Shown: positions 25,600 through 35,000 of the stretch, piece by piece
How positions within the stretch are numbered: position 1 is the first letter of the stretch
Layout: every line of letters starts with the position of its first letter
Origin: VBAS01 sp964444975
GTDB lineage: Bacteria; Bacteroidota; Bacteroidia; Chitinophagales; Chitinophagaceae
Direction of reading: 5' to 3'
Assembly (NCBI GenBank): GCA_964444975.1
Contig: CAYUJD010000001.1
Span: forward strand, 1 to 64,000
DNA: 64,000 bases
Translations under genes and position numbers: made by a program
The notes under the pieces: generated by a model
Databases searched by the model: none
What the model was told of the DNA's origin: nothing
What the model saw: the letters and a program-made list of their open reading frames with translations, nothing else

Positions 25600-26442
25600 C
25601 TAATTTACATAAGTTGCAAGAAATGCCTGTATCTGGTTGAAAGAATCGGTAAGATTGGCGCCCACCCATCCATGCCCTTCGAGCGGGTAAACAATATACT
25701 TGTGATTTACACCGGCAGTTTGCAGTTTGTTATTCAATAAATCCGATTGGTTTTTCGGTACAATCAGGTCAGCACCACCCTGTAGAATCAGTGTTGGCGA
25801 CGCTTGGGCCGTGATAAAATTTACCGGGCTTGATTGCTGGTATAAAGCAAGGTTGGAAGCCGGTGTAGCACCAGTGACACTGAAAAGCAATACAGGTATT
25901 AACTGGTTGGGTGGGTTGTTATAGAGCTCCACCAGGTCAGCCGGGCCGAAGAAATCAATAATGGCTTTTGGTTTTACGGGCAGGGGATATTTAAAACCTT
26001 GCAGCAAGGCAAGATGGGCGCCGGCGCTGGCGCCAAGCAAAACAAATTTTTCTGAAATGAGGTATTCACTTCTTTTATTGTAAATAAATTCTACAGCTGC
26101 CTTTACGTCCAGTTCCTGGGCTGGAAAAAGGTCTGGCGGATTAGCCAGGCGATAGTTGATATTAAATATAGCGTACGAAGGTTCTCTTTTTTTCAATGAA
26201 TCAATGTAGGCGTTGAAATCGGCTTTATCGCCGGCATTCCATCCGCCGCCATGGATAAGGATCATCACCCTGGTGGTGGCGGTGTTTCTTCCTGCCGGCA
26301 GGTAGATGTCCATTTTCTGCTGTGCATGTGTACTGTAAGAAACATTGAATTCGGTTCGGGCAGGAACTGTGTTGCTGTCGTTTTTTTTGCAGGCAACAAC
26401 AAACAAGAAAACTCCAAAGGCAATGAATACACGACTCAGCAT
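25600..26442 (-). CDS. Alpha/beta hydrolase lipoprotein, copy 2
   Basis: Paralogue of the downstream hydrolase and probably its operon partner. The signal peptide FGVFLFVVACKK ends in a lipobox. Shared landmarks are STHAQQKMDIYLPAGRNT, LIHGGGWNAGDKAD, the nucleophile elbow LLGASAGAH, GGADLIVP for the acid and PLEGHGW for the His. Both copies keep the whole triad, so both should be active. A role in cleaving acetyl or feruloyl esters from polysaccharides is possible but not shown by context, since no glycan-degradation genes are nearby. Confidence 0.85.
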   Translation of the reverse strand: MLSRVFIAFGVFLFVVACKKNDSNTVPARTEFNVSYSTHAQQKMDIYLPAGRNTATTRVMILIHGGGWNAGDKADFNAYIDSLKKREPSYAIFNINYRLANPPDLFPAQELDVKAAVEFIYNKRSEYLISEKFVLLGASAGAHLALLQGFKYPLPVKPKAIIDFFGPADLVELYNNPPNQLIPVLLFSVTGATPASNLALYQQSSPVNFITAQASPTLILQGGADLIVPKNQSDLLNNKLQTAGVNHKYIVYPLEGHGWVGANLTDSFNQIQAFLATYVN

Positions 26443-26496
26443 AAAATCTTATTTTATGAAAAACAAGTAAACACCCACCAAGAAAAAAAATAAAAA

Positions 26497-28326
26497 CTAA
26501 CTCCGTAAATCAAGACGAATATTAAGTTCGTTTAGCTGCTTCTCATCAATCGTCGCCGGCGCATCCAGCATCACATCTCTGCCGGCGTTGTTTTTGGGGA
26601 ATGCAATAAAGTCGCGGATGCTTTCGCTGCCGCCAAGGATGGCCACAAGCCGGTCGAAACCGAAAGCAATGCCGCCATGCGGCGGGGCGCCGTATTCAAA
26701 AGCGCCGAGCAGGAAGCCAAACTTGTGCAGCGATTCTTCCCGGCTCATGCCGAGGGCTGCAAACATTTTTTCCTGCAGGTCACGTTGATAAATGCGGATG
26801 GACCCGCCGCCGATTTCATTTCCGTTCAGCACCATGTCGTAGGCATTGGCTTTTATGCGGGCAAAGGGATGTTGTAAATACTCAGCCGCATTTTCAATTA
26901 CAGGGTTGTTGCTTACCAGTGTTTCAATATCGGATGGCTTGGGTGAGGTAAACGGATGATGGCGTGCCACCCAGCGATTTTCTTCCGCATCATATTCAAA
27001 CAACGGGAAATCCAACACCCACACAAGTTTGAATTCATCTTTCCTGCGCAGGCCAAGACGTTCCGCCATTTCAAGCCGCAGTTCGCTGATGGCTTTTCTT
27101 GTTCGTTCTTCAGGCCCGGCAAGAATCAAAAGCAAATCGCCGGGTTTTGCCTGGCAGGCAGCAGCAATTGGTTTCAGTTTTTCTTCGTTGAAAAATTTGT
27201 CCATGCTGCTTTTGAATGTGCCGTCTGTATTGCATTTGATATAGCCAAGTCCGCCCATGCCGATTTGCGGACGCTTTACCCATTCGGTCAGTTCATCGGT
27301 TTGCTTGCGGCTGTAATGGCTGCAGCCGGGTGCCGCAAAAGCGACTACTGTTTCTGAGGTTTCAAATACGGCGAAGCCTGCCCCTGTTATTAATTCACGC
27401 TGGTCTTTCTTACTGGTGAAAACCGAATCCGGTTTTTTCAAATTGAGCAGTTTCATATCAAAACGGGTGTCCGGCTTGTCGTTGCCATAATGCCACATGG
27501 CATCTTCCCAGCTCATGCGCTGCACGGGTTCGGTGTAGTCAAGACCTTTTACTTCTTTGAAGATATATTTTACCAGCCCTTCAAACATATTGAGCACATC
27601 TTCCTGCTCCACAAAACTCATTTCACAGTCTATTTGTGTAAACTCGGGCTGGCGGTCGGCTCGCAGGTCTTCATCACGAAAACATTTTACGATTTGATAA
27701 TAGCGGTCGTAGCCGCTTACCATCAGCAGTTGTTTGAATGTTTGCGGGCTTTGTGGCAGCGCATAAAACTGGCCCGGGTTCATTCGTGAGGGTACCACAA
27801 AATCTCTTGCGCCTTCGGGAGTGGATTTGATGAGAAATGGCGTTTCTATATCGAGGAAACCCTGTTGATGGAGATATTCTCTTGTGGCACGGTTGACGGC
27901 ATAGCGCAGTTCAAGATTTTTCTTTACCACGTTGCGGCGCAAATCGAGATAGCGGTATTTCATACGCAGGTCATCGCCACCGTCGGTATCATCCTGGATG
28001 GTAAAAGGAGGCGTGACGGATTTGTTCAGTATGGTAAAAGATTTCACAGCTATTTCAATGTCGCCGGTGGCCAGGTTGGGATTTTTGCTGCTTCTTTCAT
28101 TTACCCTACCGGAGGCCTGTAATACAAATTCACGGCCCAGCGGGTTTTCATCCAGCTGCCTGTTCAGCTCTTCGCCGAATAATAATTGTGTGATGCCGTA
28201 GCGGTCACGCAGATCCACAAAGGTGATGGCGCCGAATTTTCTTACCGTTTGCACCCAGCCGGCAAGGGTAACTTCGGTGTTAACGTGTTTCATTCTTAAT
28301 TCGCCGCAGGTGTGAGAACGGAACAT
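26497..28326 (-). CDS. aspS: Aspartyl-tRNA synthetase
   Basis: A class II synthetase charging tRNA-Asp. The N-terminal OB-fold anticodon-binding domain starts at FRSHTCGELR and includes VTLAGWVQTVRKFG. Catalytic motif 2 is FRDEDLRADRQPEFTQIDCE and motif 3 is FGFDRLVAILGG with the bacterial ending SIRDFIAFPKN. A GAD insertion is present between residues 290 and 420. The length (609) is the bacterial long form. The ATG is preceded directly by an AAATCTGAAATC-type repeat (28329-28360). Confidence 0.97.
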   Translation of the reverse strand: MFRSHTCGELRMKHVNTEVTLAGWVQTVRKFGAITFVDLRDRYGITQLLFGEELNRQLDENPLGREFVLQASGRVNERSSKNPNLATGDIEIAVKSFTILNKSVTPPFTIQDDTDGGDDLRMKYRYLDLRRNVVKKNLELRYAVNRATREYLHQQGFLDIETPFLIKSTPEGARDFVVPSRMNPGQFYALPQSPQTFKQLLMVSGYDRYYQIVKCFRDEDLRADRQPEFTQIDCEMSFVEQEDVLNMFEGLVKYIFKEVKGLDYTEPVQRMSWEDAMWHYGNDKPDTRFDMKLLNLKKPDSVFTSKKDQRELITGAGFAVFETSETVVAFAAPGCSHYSRKQTDELTEWVKRPQIGMGGLGYIKCNTDGTFKSSMDKFFNEEKLKPIAAACQAKPGDLLLILAGPEERTRKAISELRLEMAERLGLRRKDEFKLVWVLDFPLFEYDAEENRWVARHHPFTSPKPSDIETLVSNNPVIENAAEYLQHPFARIKANAYDMVLNGNEIGGGSIRIYQRDLQEKMFAALGMSREESLHKFGFLLGAFEYGAPPHGGIAFGFDRLVAILGGSESIRDFIAFPKNNAGRDVMLDAPATIDEKQLNELNIRLDLRS

Positions 28327-28328
28327 TC

Positions 28329-28360
28329 GATTTCAGATTTTAGATTTCAGATTTTGGATT
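28329..28360. repeat. AAATCTGAAATC-type repeat before aspS
   Basis: TTTCAGATTTTAGATTTCAG and following bases repeat the ATTTCAGATTT word. A similar run precedes sucD at 40250-40290, again directly before the start codon. Confidence 0.6.
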
Positions 28361-28480
28361 TACCGTGTTGCAGCGATTATTTATTATTAAAGAACTTTAA
28401 GTAATTGCTGAACACTGAACAGGAACCCCGTTTCTTCCATTGCCAGCTGAACATAAAGCTCAATCAGGGCATTGGAAGAT

Positions 28481-28500
28481 GAACGGAGCGTCGCAACGGA
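28481..28500 (+). repeat. GAGCGTCGCAA dispersed repeat, copy C
   Basis: GAACGGAGCGTCGCAAC. It is closest to the reverse complement of 40358-40390 (ACGGAGCGTCGCAAG). Confidence 0.5.
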
Positions 28501-28549
28501 AGCATAATCGGAGCGCTTCAGCCGGGCCCACAAAAAATTTCAACGGCGG

Positions 28550-28557
28550 CAAAGATA
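28550..28557 (-). promoter_or_regulatory. -7 promoter element, possibly for aspS
   Basis: The minus strand reads TATCTTTG, an exact TAnnTTTG match. No clear -33 TTTG is present, and the leader to aspS would be about 215 bases, so the link is tentative. Confidence 0.35.
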
Positions 28558-28608
28558 GGGACTATTCGAAGTAAGGTGATAAGCACGGATGAGTATATTT
28601 GATGATTG

Positions 28609-29397
28609 ATGAGGAATGCTTTCAAAAATTTTTTTAAGCGATGGCCGGGAAAACGGGCGGGATCGGCGCCGGTGATCAGCATAACTAAAGAGACCATCCC
28701 AGCCGATTTGGTGGGCAATTTTGCAGCAGTTATCGGCCGGGTGATTCCTTATTTTAACAAGCTGAATGATGTGAACCGGCAAAAATTTCTGAACCGGGTA
28801 TATAATTTCCGGCGGGCAAAGCGGTTTCACTTTCATGGCATGGAACAGCGGGAAGAAATTGCCGTGCTGGTAAGCGCTGCTGCGGTGCAACTGACATTCG
28901 GGCTGAATAATTACCTGCTTCCTTATTTTACCGATATCTATGTGTTGCCGGAAGCATATCAGCATAAAGATTCCGAAGAATTGTTTATCGGTCACGTGTC
29001 GCCTACAGGCATTTATATTTCGTGGAAACATTTTGTGCAGGGATTTGCCAACTACAGCGACGGTGTGAATGTGGCGCTGCATGAAATGGCGCATGCGCTG
29101 CACCACGAAAATTTTATTGAAGAAACGGGAGTGGACTGGGACTTTCGCCAGGATTTTGAAAAACTGCCTGCTGTGTACGGACCCACGATGTCGAAAGCCA
29201 TTATTGAGAAAAGGAGTTACCTGCGGGGTTATGCATTTACCAATTTCCAGGAGTTCTGGGCCGTTAGTGTCGAACATTTTTTTGAGGACCCGCAGGGAAT
29301 GAAAAGCAATCTTCCCCATCTTTATGATATACTCTGCCGCACACTGAACCAGGACCCGCTGAACATTGATACTGCCAGTAATAACAATTCAGCTTAA
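28609..29397 (+). CDS. MtfA-like zinc metallopeptidase, copy 1
   Basis: A soluble metallopeptidase-like protein of the MtfA (Mlc titration factor A)/DUF980 family. The zinc motif is HEMAHALHHE, with the first His at residue 158, and the third ligand is probably the Glu in EFWAVSVEHFFE about 60 residues later. A preceding segment, IYVLPEAYQHKDSEELFIGH, is shared with copy 2. No signal peptide or membrane helix is evident beyond a basic N-terminus. E. coli MtfA modulates glucose uptake through Mlc, but no Mlc-like gene is nearby, so that role should not be assumed. The next gene is a close paralogue. Confidence 0.85.
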   Translation: MRNAFKNFFKRWPGKRAGSAPVISITKETIPADLVGNFAAVIGRVIPYFNKLNDVNRQKFLNRVYNFRRAKRFHFHGMEQREEIAVLVSAAAVQLTFGLNNYLLPYFTDIYVLPEAYQHKDSEELFIGHVSPTGIYISWKHFVQGFANYSDGVNVALHEMAHALHHENFIEETGVDWDFRQDFEKLPAVYGPTMSKAIIEKRSYLRGYAFTNFQEFWAVSVEHFFEDPQGMKSNLPHLYDILCRTLNQDPLNIDTASNNNSA

Positions 29398-29527
29398 AAA
29401 GGCTAATTGGAATTACTTAAAATGAGAAAGACGAAGTTTTACGATGTTAGTAATTGTACGAGCCAGGCGTTAAAAGCTTGTAAATTGAAAAGTGATTGTC
29501 TATTTTTAAAGTTCCGAACCCGAAAAC

Positions 29528-30310
29528 ATGCTGTCCCTGCTAAGAAAACTGACCGATTTTTTTGCACCACACAAGCCGCACCCGGTGATGCCTATGGTAA
29601 GTGAGGAATCAGCGAGTCATGAAATTTTTGACAGGTACTCATTTATCCTCAGCGGACACATACAATACTTCAATAAACTTTCGCCGGAACTGAAAGAGAA
29701 ATTCATTCATCGTGTTTACAATTTTATCCGGCAAAAACAATTTCATTATATCGGGCTCGAACAAAAAGAAGAGATACCGGTGCTGGTGAGCGGCTCGGCC
29801 GTGCAGGTGACGCTGGGTTTGCGCCACTATGCGATGGAGCATTTCAAAAATATTTATGTGCTGGCCGACGCCTACCGCATGGATAATGATGAGGAGCTGT
29901 ACATCGGTCATGTGGCGCCGGAAGGCATTTATCTTTCGTGGAAGCATTTTTTATTTGGGTATTCCAACAATACGGACAACATCAACGTGGCGCTGCACGA
30001 AATGAGTCATGCGCTGTTGTTCAACAATTATTTTGCACGTTATGGTGTGGACAAAAATTTCCGCCTGAATTATGAGCGGTTTTCCACCACCACCGGCCCC
30101 ATACTGGCCGATGTGATTACCCGCAGGAAAAGTTATTTGCGGACTTATGCGTTCAGCAATATTCATGAATTCTGGGCGGTGAGTGTGGAAGCTTTTTTTG
30201 AAAACCCGGCGGGGCTGAAGCAAAACATGCCGGAACTGTATGATGCGCTGTGCCGTGTACTGAACCAGGACCCTGTATCCAAAAATAAAATTCTAAAATC
30301 CGAACCATGA
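29528..30310 (+). CDS. MtfA-like zinc metallopeptidase, copy 2
   Basis: A tandem paralogue of the preceding gene, 130 bases downstream on the same strand. The zinc motif is HEMSHALLFNN, first His at residue 157, with the distal EFWAVSVEAFFE retained, so it should also bind zinc. Large blocks are near-identical in pattern between the two: VYNFIRQKQFHYIGLEQKEE, VLVSGSAVQVTLGL and LYDALCRVLNQDP. The last codon overlaps an ATG (ATGA) that opens a 27-codon frame. Confidence 0.85.
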   Translation: MLSLLRKLTDFFAPHKPHPVMPMVSEESASHEIFDRYSFILSGHIQYFNKLSPELKEKFIHRVYNFIRQKQFHYIGLEQKEEIPVLVSGSAVQVTLGLRHYAMEHFKNIYVLADAYRMDNDEELYIGHVAPEGIYLSWKHFLFGYSNNTDNINVALHEMSHALLFNNYFARYGVDKNFRLNYERFSTTTGPILADVITRRKSYLRTYAFSNIHEFWAVSVEAFFENPAGLKQNMPELYDALCRVLNQDPVSKNKILKSEP

Positions 30311-30390
30311 TAACAATGACAATGCTTTACCTGTTTCGCCGGTATGTATGGCCCCGGCTGAAAAGAAAACCGGTGCCGGTTACATCGTGA
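30307..30390 (+). CDS. Possible 27-residue peptide coupled to the MtfA-like gene
   Basis: The ATG at 30307 overlaps the stop of the metallopeptidase as ATGA, a typical translational-coupling arrangement. The product begins MITMTMLYLFRRYVWPRLKR, a hydrophobic segment followed by basic residues. Its end overlaps the 3' end of the convergent membrane-protein gene by 11 bases. There is no homology evidence, so this may be chance. Confidence 0.25.
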   Translation: MITMTMLYLFRRYVWPRLKRKPVPVTS

Positions 30391-30790
30391 CCACCTGCTT
30401 TTCTTTTATTTCTTTTGGACGGTGAAGCAGGTAGTACCAGGCCAGAATTAATACGCCGATGAGGAAAGGAAACATGGAAAGATGTTTCCCTTCAAAGCTT
30501 CCCCATACATGCCACTCATCAAACCCGAAGAATTCGCTGATCATCCAGAAGCTGTTGGCGCTGATCCAGAAGGCGACAGCCAGGTTGTGCGCCAGCTCCG
30601 ATTTGATATGCCGGGTGCGGTGAGCAATATAAATGGCTACTGAAAGTGTGGGAACAATCATAAAAATTCCCAGCTCACGCCAGAGCATGCACCAGCTGAT
30701 ATCTTTAAACAGCCAGAAAACGATATGCAGATTTTCGAGCCGGCGAAAGCGGGCCGGGATGCTGTACACGAATTCCTGTTTTTCTTTCAT
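30380..30790 (-). CDS. Small integral-membrane protein, unknown function
   Basis: I do not recognise a named family. From the ATG at 30790 (MKEKQEFVYSIPARFRRLEN) there are about four hydrophobic helices, including WCMLWRELGIFMIVPTLSVAI, LAVAFWISANSFWMISEFFG and MFPFLIGVLILAWYYLLH. It is unusually rich in Trp and has a conserved-looking WHVWGSFEGKH loop before the last helix. A longer reading from 30817 uses a weaker start. It is convergent with the tandem metallopeptidases. Confidence 0.65.
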   Translation of the reverse strand: MKEKQEFVYSIPARFRRLENLHIVFWLFKDISWCMLWRELGIFMIVPTLSVAIYIAHRTRHIKSELAHNLAVAFWISANSFWMISEFFGFDEWHVWGSFEGKHLSMFPFLIGVLILAWYYLLHRPKEIKEKQVVTM

Positions 30791-30857
30791 TCGGTTAAGT
30801 AGTTTTGGTAAAATCAAAAATAATCATTGCCGGATATTGTGCTGTATGCTGGCCGGG

Positions 30858-31928
30858 TTAGCGTGATAGTATTCCGGAAAACCGTTGAATGTCTGCCCCA
30901 GCAAACAGGGGTTTGCTACCTGTTATATGTTCAGCCAGTTGCTTTGCAAAATACGGCGCCAGCGAGCAGCCTTTTGTTCCCATGCCGTTCAGTATTCCGA
31001 TGTTTTTATGAACGGGATGAAAACCAACAAAAGGTCGGCGTTCAAGATTGGCCGGGCGGATGGCAGCCACATGGTCCACGATTTTAAAGGGAACTTTCAG
31101 CCAGCTTTTCAGCAGCTGCCCGGTTTGCATTCTGTAATTTTCTGAGGGCTTGTCGTCCACAAACTCCCATTCATAGTTGGAGCCGGCCCAGAAAAGATTT
31201 TCACCAAGCGGTACCAGCCCCATGGTTTTTTTATAAATATGGGGGGAAGGGATTTCTTCTGCTTCGATGATAAGTGCTTCACCTTTGTTCAATGCAAAGG
31301 GAAGGTTTTTGAAAAAGGGATTATTGGCCGAAGCGATGCCGTCGCAGAAGATGATTTTTCCGGCTTCGATGGTCTGACGGTCTCCGTCTGACCAGCGAAC
31401 TGAATTTTCCTGGATAACCAGATCAGCAGGGGAAAAACTTTTTTCCACCAGCAGGTTTTTTGCCAGCAGCTTTTTCCGCCAGGCCGGGATGATTTCTTTC
31501 AGGTTGACAAGATAACAGGGAGAAATTTCGCCGTAACCGAAATCATAATTGAACTGTTGCCTGTATTGTTCCTGCTCTGTGGGTTTTGATAAAAAATCAG
31601 CTCCATCTTTCAGCCTTGCATCAAACGCAATTTTCATCTGCGGGGTGGGGTGGAAGTCAATGATGTTTTTTTGCGTGATGGCCGTAATGTCAAGCTCTTT
31701 TCCCAGTTTTTCATAAGCAGGAACAAGATGGGCCAGCAGTTCATCAATCATCCATGTTTTTACGATACGCCGGCCGGTGACGGGGTTGATAAGCCCGGCG
31801 GCCACACGGGATGAAGCGGTCGGATGGTTGTTGTCAACGACGAGGAAAGATTTATTTGCTTTTTCCAGGTAATAACTGAGCCATGTGCCAGTAATGCCCT
31901 GGCCTACTATTAAAATTTCAGCTTGCAT
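30858..31928 (-). CDS. FAD-dependent amino acid oxidase family protein
   Basis: A D-amino acid oxidase-like (DAO/glycine oxidase) flavoenzyme. The dinucleotide motif ILIVGQGITGTWLSYYLEKA opens the protein, followed by VVDNNHPTASSRVAAGLINP. The FAD-binding end has GMGTKGCSLAPYFAKQLAEH. The length (about 356) is right. The chosen ATG at 31928 begins MQAEILIVGQG. A start 10 codons upstream would translate a dispersed repeat (MSIEHLFLP) ahead of the Rossmann fold, which homologues lack. The substrate is unknown. Confidence 0.82.
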   Translation of the reverse strand: MQAEILIVGQGITGTWLSYYLEKANKSFLVVDNNHPTASSRVAAGLINPVTGRRIVKTWMIDELLAHLVPAYEKLGKELDITAITQKNIIDFHPTPQMKIAFDARLKDGADFLSKPTEQEQYRQQFNYDFGYGEISPCYLVNLKEIIPAWRKKLLAKNLLVEKSFSPADLVIQENSVRWSDGDRQTIEAGKIIFCDGIASANNPFFKNLPFALNKGEALIIEAEEIPSPHIYKKTMGLVPLGENLFWAGSNYEWEFVDDKPSENYRMQTGQLLKSWLKVPFKIVDHVAAIRPANLERRPFVGFHPVHKNIGILNGMGTKGCSLAPYFAKQLAEHITGSKPLFAGADIQRFSGILSR

Positions 31929-31934
31929 GGCTGG

Positions 31935-32036
31935 CAAAAATAAATGTTCAATGCTCAATGTTCAAGTATCAATTCTCAACTGAGGAGGTTATTCAAAAAT
32001 GGAAAACTGAACGTGGATAGTTGAGATTTGAACATT
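31935..32036. repeat. GTTCAATGCTCAATGTTCAA-type low-complexity repeat
   Basis: Tandem-like words TTCAATGCTCAATGTTCAAG, then TCAATTCTCAAC, fill the gap between the oxidoreductase and the macroglobulin gene. Similar words occur at 22290-22315. Confidence 0.5.
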
Positions 32037-32037
32037 T

Positions 32038-35000
32038 TTACTCCACGGTAATCCGTATTCCTTCGGAATGGCTGCTGAACTCCGGCGCATACAGGCACTG
32101 GATGCTGGTGACACCATTGCTGAAATTGCCTGTATGTGTGACGAACAAGGCATATTCAAACACATAGGTGCCTTTGCGCAGGATATCAAAAAAGAAACTG
32201 GTGCTGGCGTCTTTGGTGGTTTCGTAATAACCCAGTCCGCCCTGCCACTTATAGCTGCTGAGCACATTTACCGGTTCGAGACAGGATGCTCTCATATCCT
32301 TCATGTGTACAAACTCCATGTCGCGGTCCACACGGAGTTCTATCCGAACCTTTATTTTGTCGCCCACTTTCAGTACATCTCCTTCGGTTACCGGCTTCAG
32401 TACCGGCCCGGAACCAGTGTTGGTTTCTGCAAAAAGTTTTTTATTAAGTTTCAAAGGCGTGGATGAAGTGGTGATTTTATCAAGGTCTTCGAAGTATTGC
32501 CAGTAAACAGAGCCCCAGCCCCCTAAATCCCCCTGAAGGGGGACATTTGGAGTCGCTGTTGTTATAGTTATGTTTCCCATATCGGAAGTTATCATTGGCC
32601 CGCTAATAGTTTTTTTAAAATAACCGGTTCCGGCCTCAGCGGGTTCTGTTCTTCTTTCCTGGGAGGAGGTCAGGAGGAGGTCGCCCAATTTGATTTCAAC
32701 TGTTGGTTCATTGGCTAACCAGTTGCTTCCTTTCAGTAAAAGTGCATAACAGGCTTCGGCGGTGGCTTTGGTTGTTTTCCAGTTGCTGGTTTGTTTGTTT
32801 TTCAGCAGCCATGTTTTCAGTTCGTCTGTGGTTTTTGTATCATGGCCGATCTCACTGAATACTTCAATCAGTAAGGCCTGTGTTTCTACCGGCGCCTGGT
32901 GCCAGTACATGCCGCCGCTGTTTTCTTTCCAGTACATGCCGAGCTCTTCATTGATAATGCTCGTTTCTTTTAATGATTTCATTATGGCAGCCGGAGTAGT
33001 ATTATCGCCGGTTCTGAACAGCGCCAGCGCTATCATGCCCTGCATGTATTTGCTTTGTAATGTCCAGGTTTGCAGCGCCTGTTTGCGGAAAAAGTTGTAG
33101 GCTGCCTGGACGTTATTGCTGATGGGATATTCAGTAAAAAAACTCCGCATATACAGGTACTGTACTTCTATGTAACCCAGTACATATTTTTTCAAATCCG
33201 TTTTATTTTTCTTCAGCCGGTCGTAATCATCTTTTATTTTTTTGTCGAGATAGGCGATAGCCGGTTTCACTATCGGTTCCAGTTTATTAATATCCCCAGC
33301 CAGTTTTTTCAAATGCCCGATGCCGGTTACAATGTACTGCGTGATATAGCGGTTATCGGGTCCGCCTTTAAACCATACAAAGCCGCCGTTTTTACTTTGC
33401 GCCTGTTTCAGTTTTTCAAAGGCGCTGTTCTGTTCATGGCTCATTCTGATCATGTCAAACAGCAGGGCGATGTTTTTCTTCTGCTGTTCTTCGGTTTTTG
33501 CCTGCAATACCCAGGGTGTTTCTTCCAGCAAGACGGATTTCAGTTCCTGGTTTTTTTGAAGGTTGGCGAGTAAAACCTCACCCCCAACCCCCTCTCCAGG
33601 GGGAGAGGGGGCTTTTGAAGCCTCTAGCCATTTGGAGAAAATTTCTTTAATGCGTGGTGAACTGCCGGCAATTTTTGAAGCCAGCGCATTGGCATAATAG
33701 CGGTTCCAGGTTTGTTCGGCGCATTCGTAAGAAAATTCCATCAGGAAGGGCAGTGCCTGCACGGCATACCAGGCCGGGTTGGCTGTGTATTCGATGGTTA
33801 AGGCATGATGCTGCAGAGACGCAATGCTTTGCGTCTCTGCAGCAGAATTCAGCAATTTTTCAAATTTGAAATTTTTTGTTCCTGTTCCTTTCCTGTTCAG
33901 CTGCATTGTTTCTGTTACCAGCATGCGGTTGGTGAGCACGGGAATCGCAGCTTCTTCACCATCTGAGAAAACCTCCTCCCGGCTTTCCCCGGCGGGGGAG
34001 GAGCGGGCAACAATTCTCCACACAAGCGCTTTATCAAACTGGTAAGGCACTTCTACCGGGAATGACACTGCTTGACTTTGCCCGGCGGCCACGGTGAAAT
34101 ACTGGTTGGGAAACATGTTGCGGAACCAGCCGCTCACCGATTGATTGGTGGCGGCATCAAATAATTCCAGTTCAGCCTGGCCTGTCATTTCTTTATCGGT
34201 CAGGTTTACAATTTTGGCGCTGAGTTCCAGTTTATCGCCTTCCCGCAAAAACCTTGGCGCATTGGGCTGCACCATCAGTTGTTTTTGAGTGACGATTTCT
34301 TTGCTGCTATAGCCAAAGGCAAGTTCTTTTGTATGCGCCAGCGCCTGGAACTTCCATCTTGTCAGCGCCTCGGGCATGGTAAAGGAAAATTCAATAGCGC
34401 CGCTGCTGTCGGTTCTTAAATCGGGAAGGAAGAAGGCGGTTTCGTTGAAGTTGCGGCGGGGCTGGGGTTGATTTGTTTCATTAGCCTTCTTTGTTTTATT
34501 GTATTGATATTGGACACTATCACTTAAATAACCTTCAAGATTTTTCCATGATCCGTCTCGTAATGATTTTTTTTGTTCAGTAACGGCAACTTCTTGTAAG
34601 TCTTCTATCTTTTCATAAGCCAAAAGCATAGGTGCAGCCATTTCCATATATGCAACTTCTTTTGGATTCAACCACCAAAGAGGGGTTATATTTCCGAGTT
34701 CAGAAGAAACCAAAGCATCATAATTTTTTTTAATAGTTAAACTTTTTCTTTTTTCCCATTTGAGTTGTGATTCTGACTTTATAAAGCACTCATTGGAATG
34801 CCATCGACCACCTGAAAAGTAATAAGTCCAAACAGCAGGCTCATTCCACTTATGCATCCTGAACTGATCCAGCGACGCATCGTACATGCTGGCCAGCATT
34901 TCGGCAGCTACCTGTTCTTTTTTATAGCCGCTGATTTTCACTTTCCATTTTTCTTCGCTGCCGGGCAGGGTTTTATCACGGAAAGTGGAGTACTCAATTT

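Noticed and set aside
31929..31958. Longer start for the DAO-type oxidoreductase
   Set aside because: The extra residues come from a dispersed repeat, and the Rossmann fold begins at 31928 as in homologues.
32519..34010. CRISPR array in the macroglobulin gene
   Set aside because: The repeats are different from one another and irregularly spaced, and they are translated as part of one protein.
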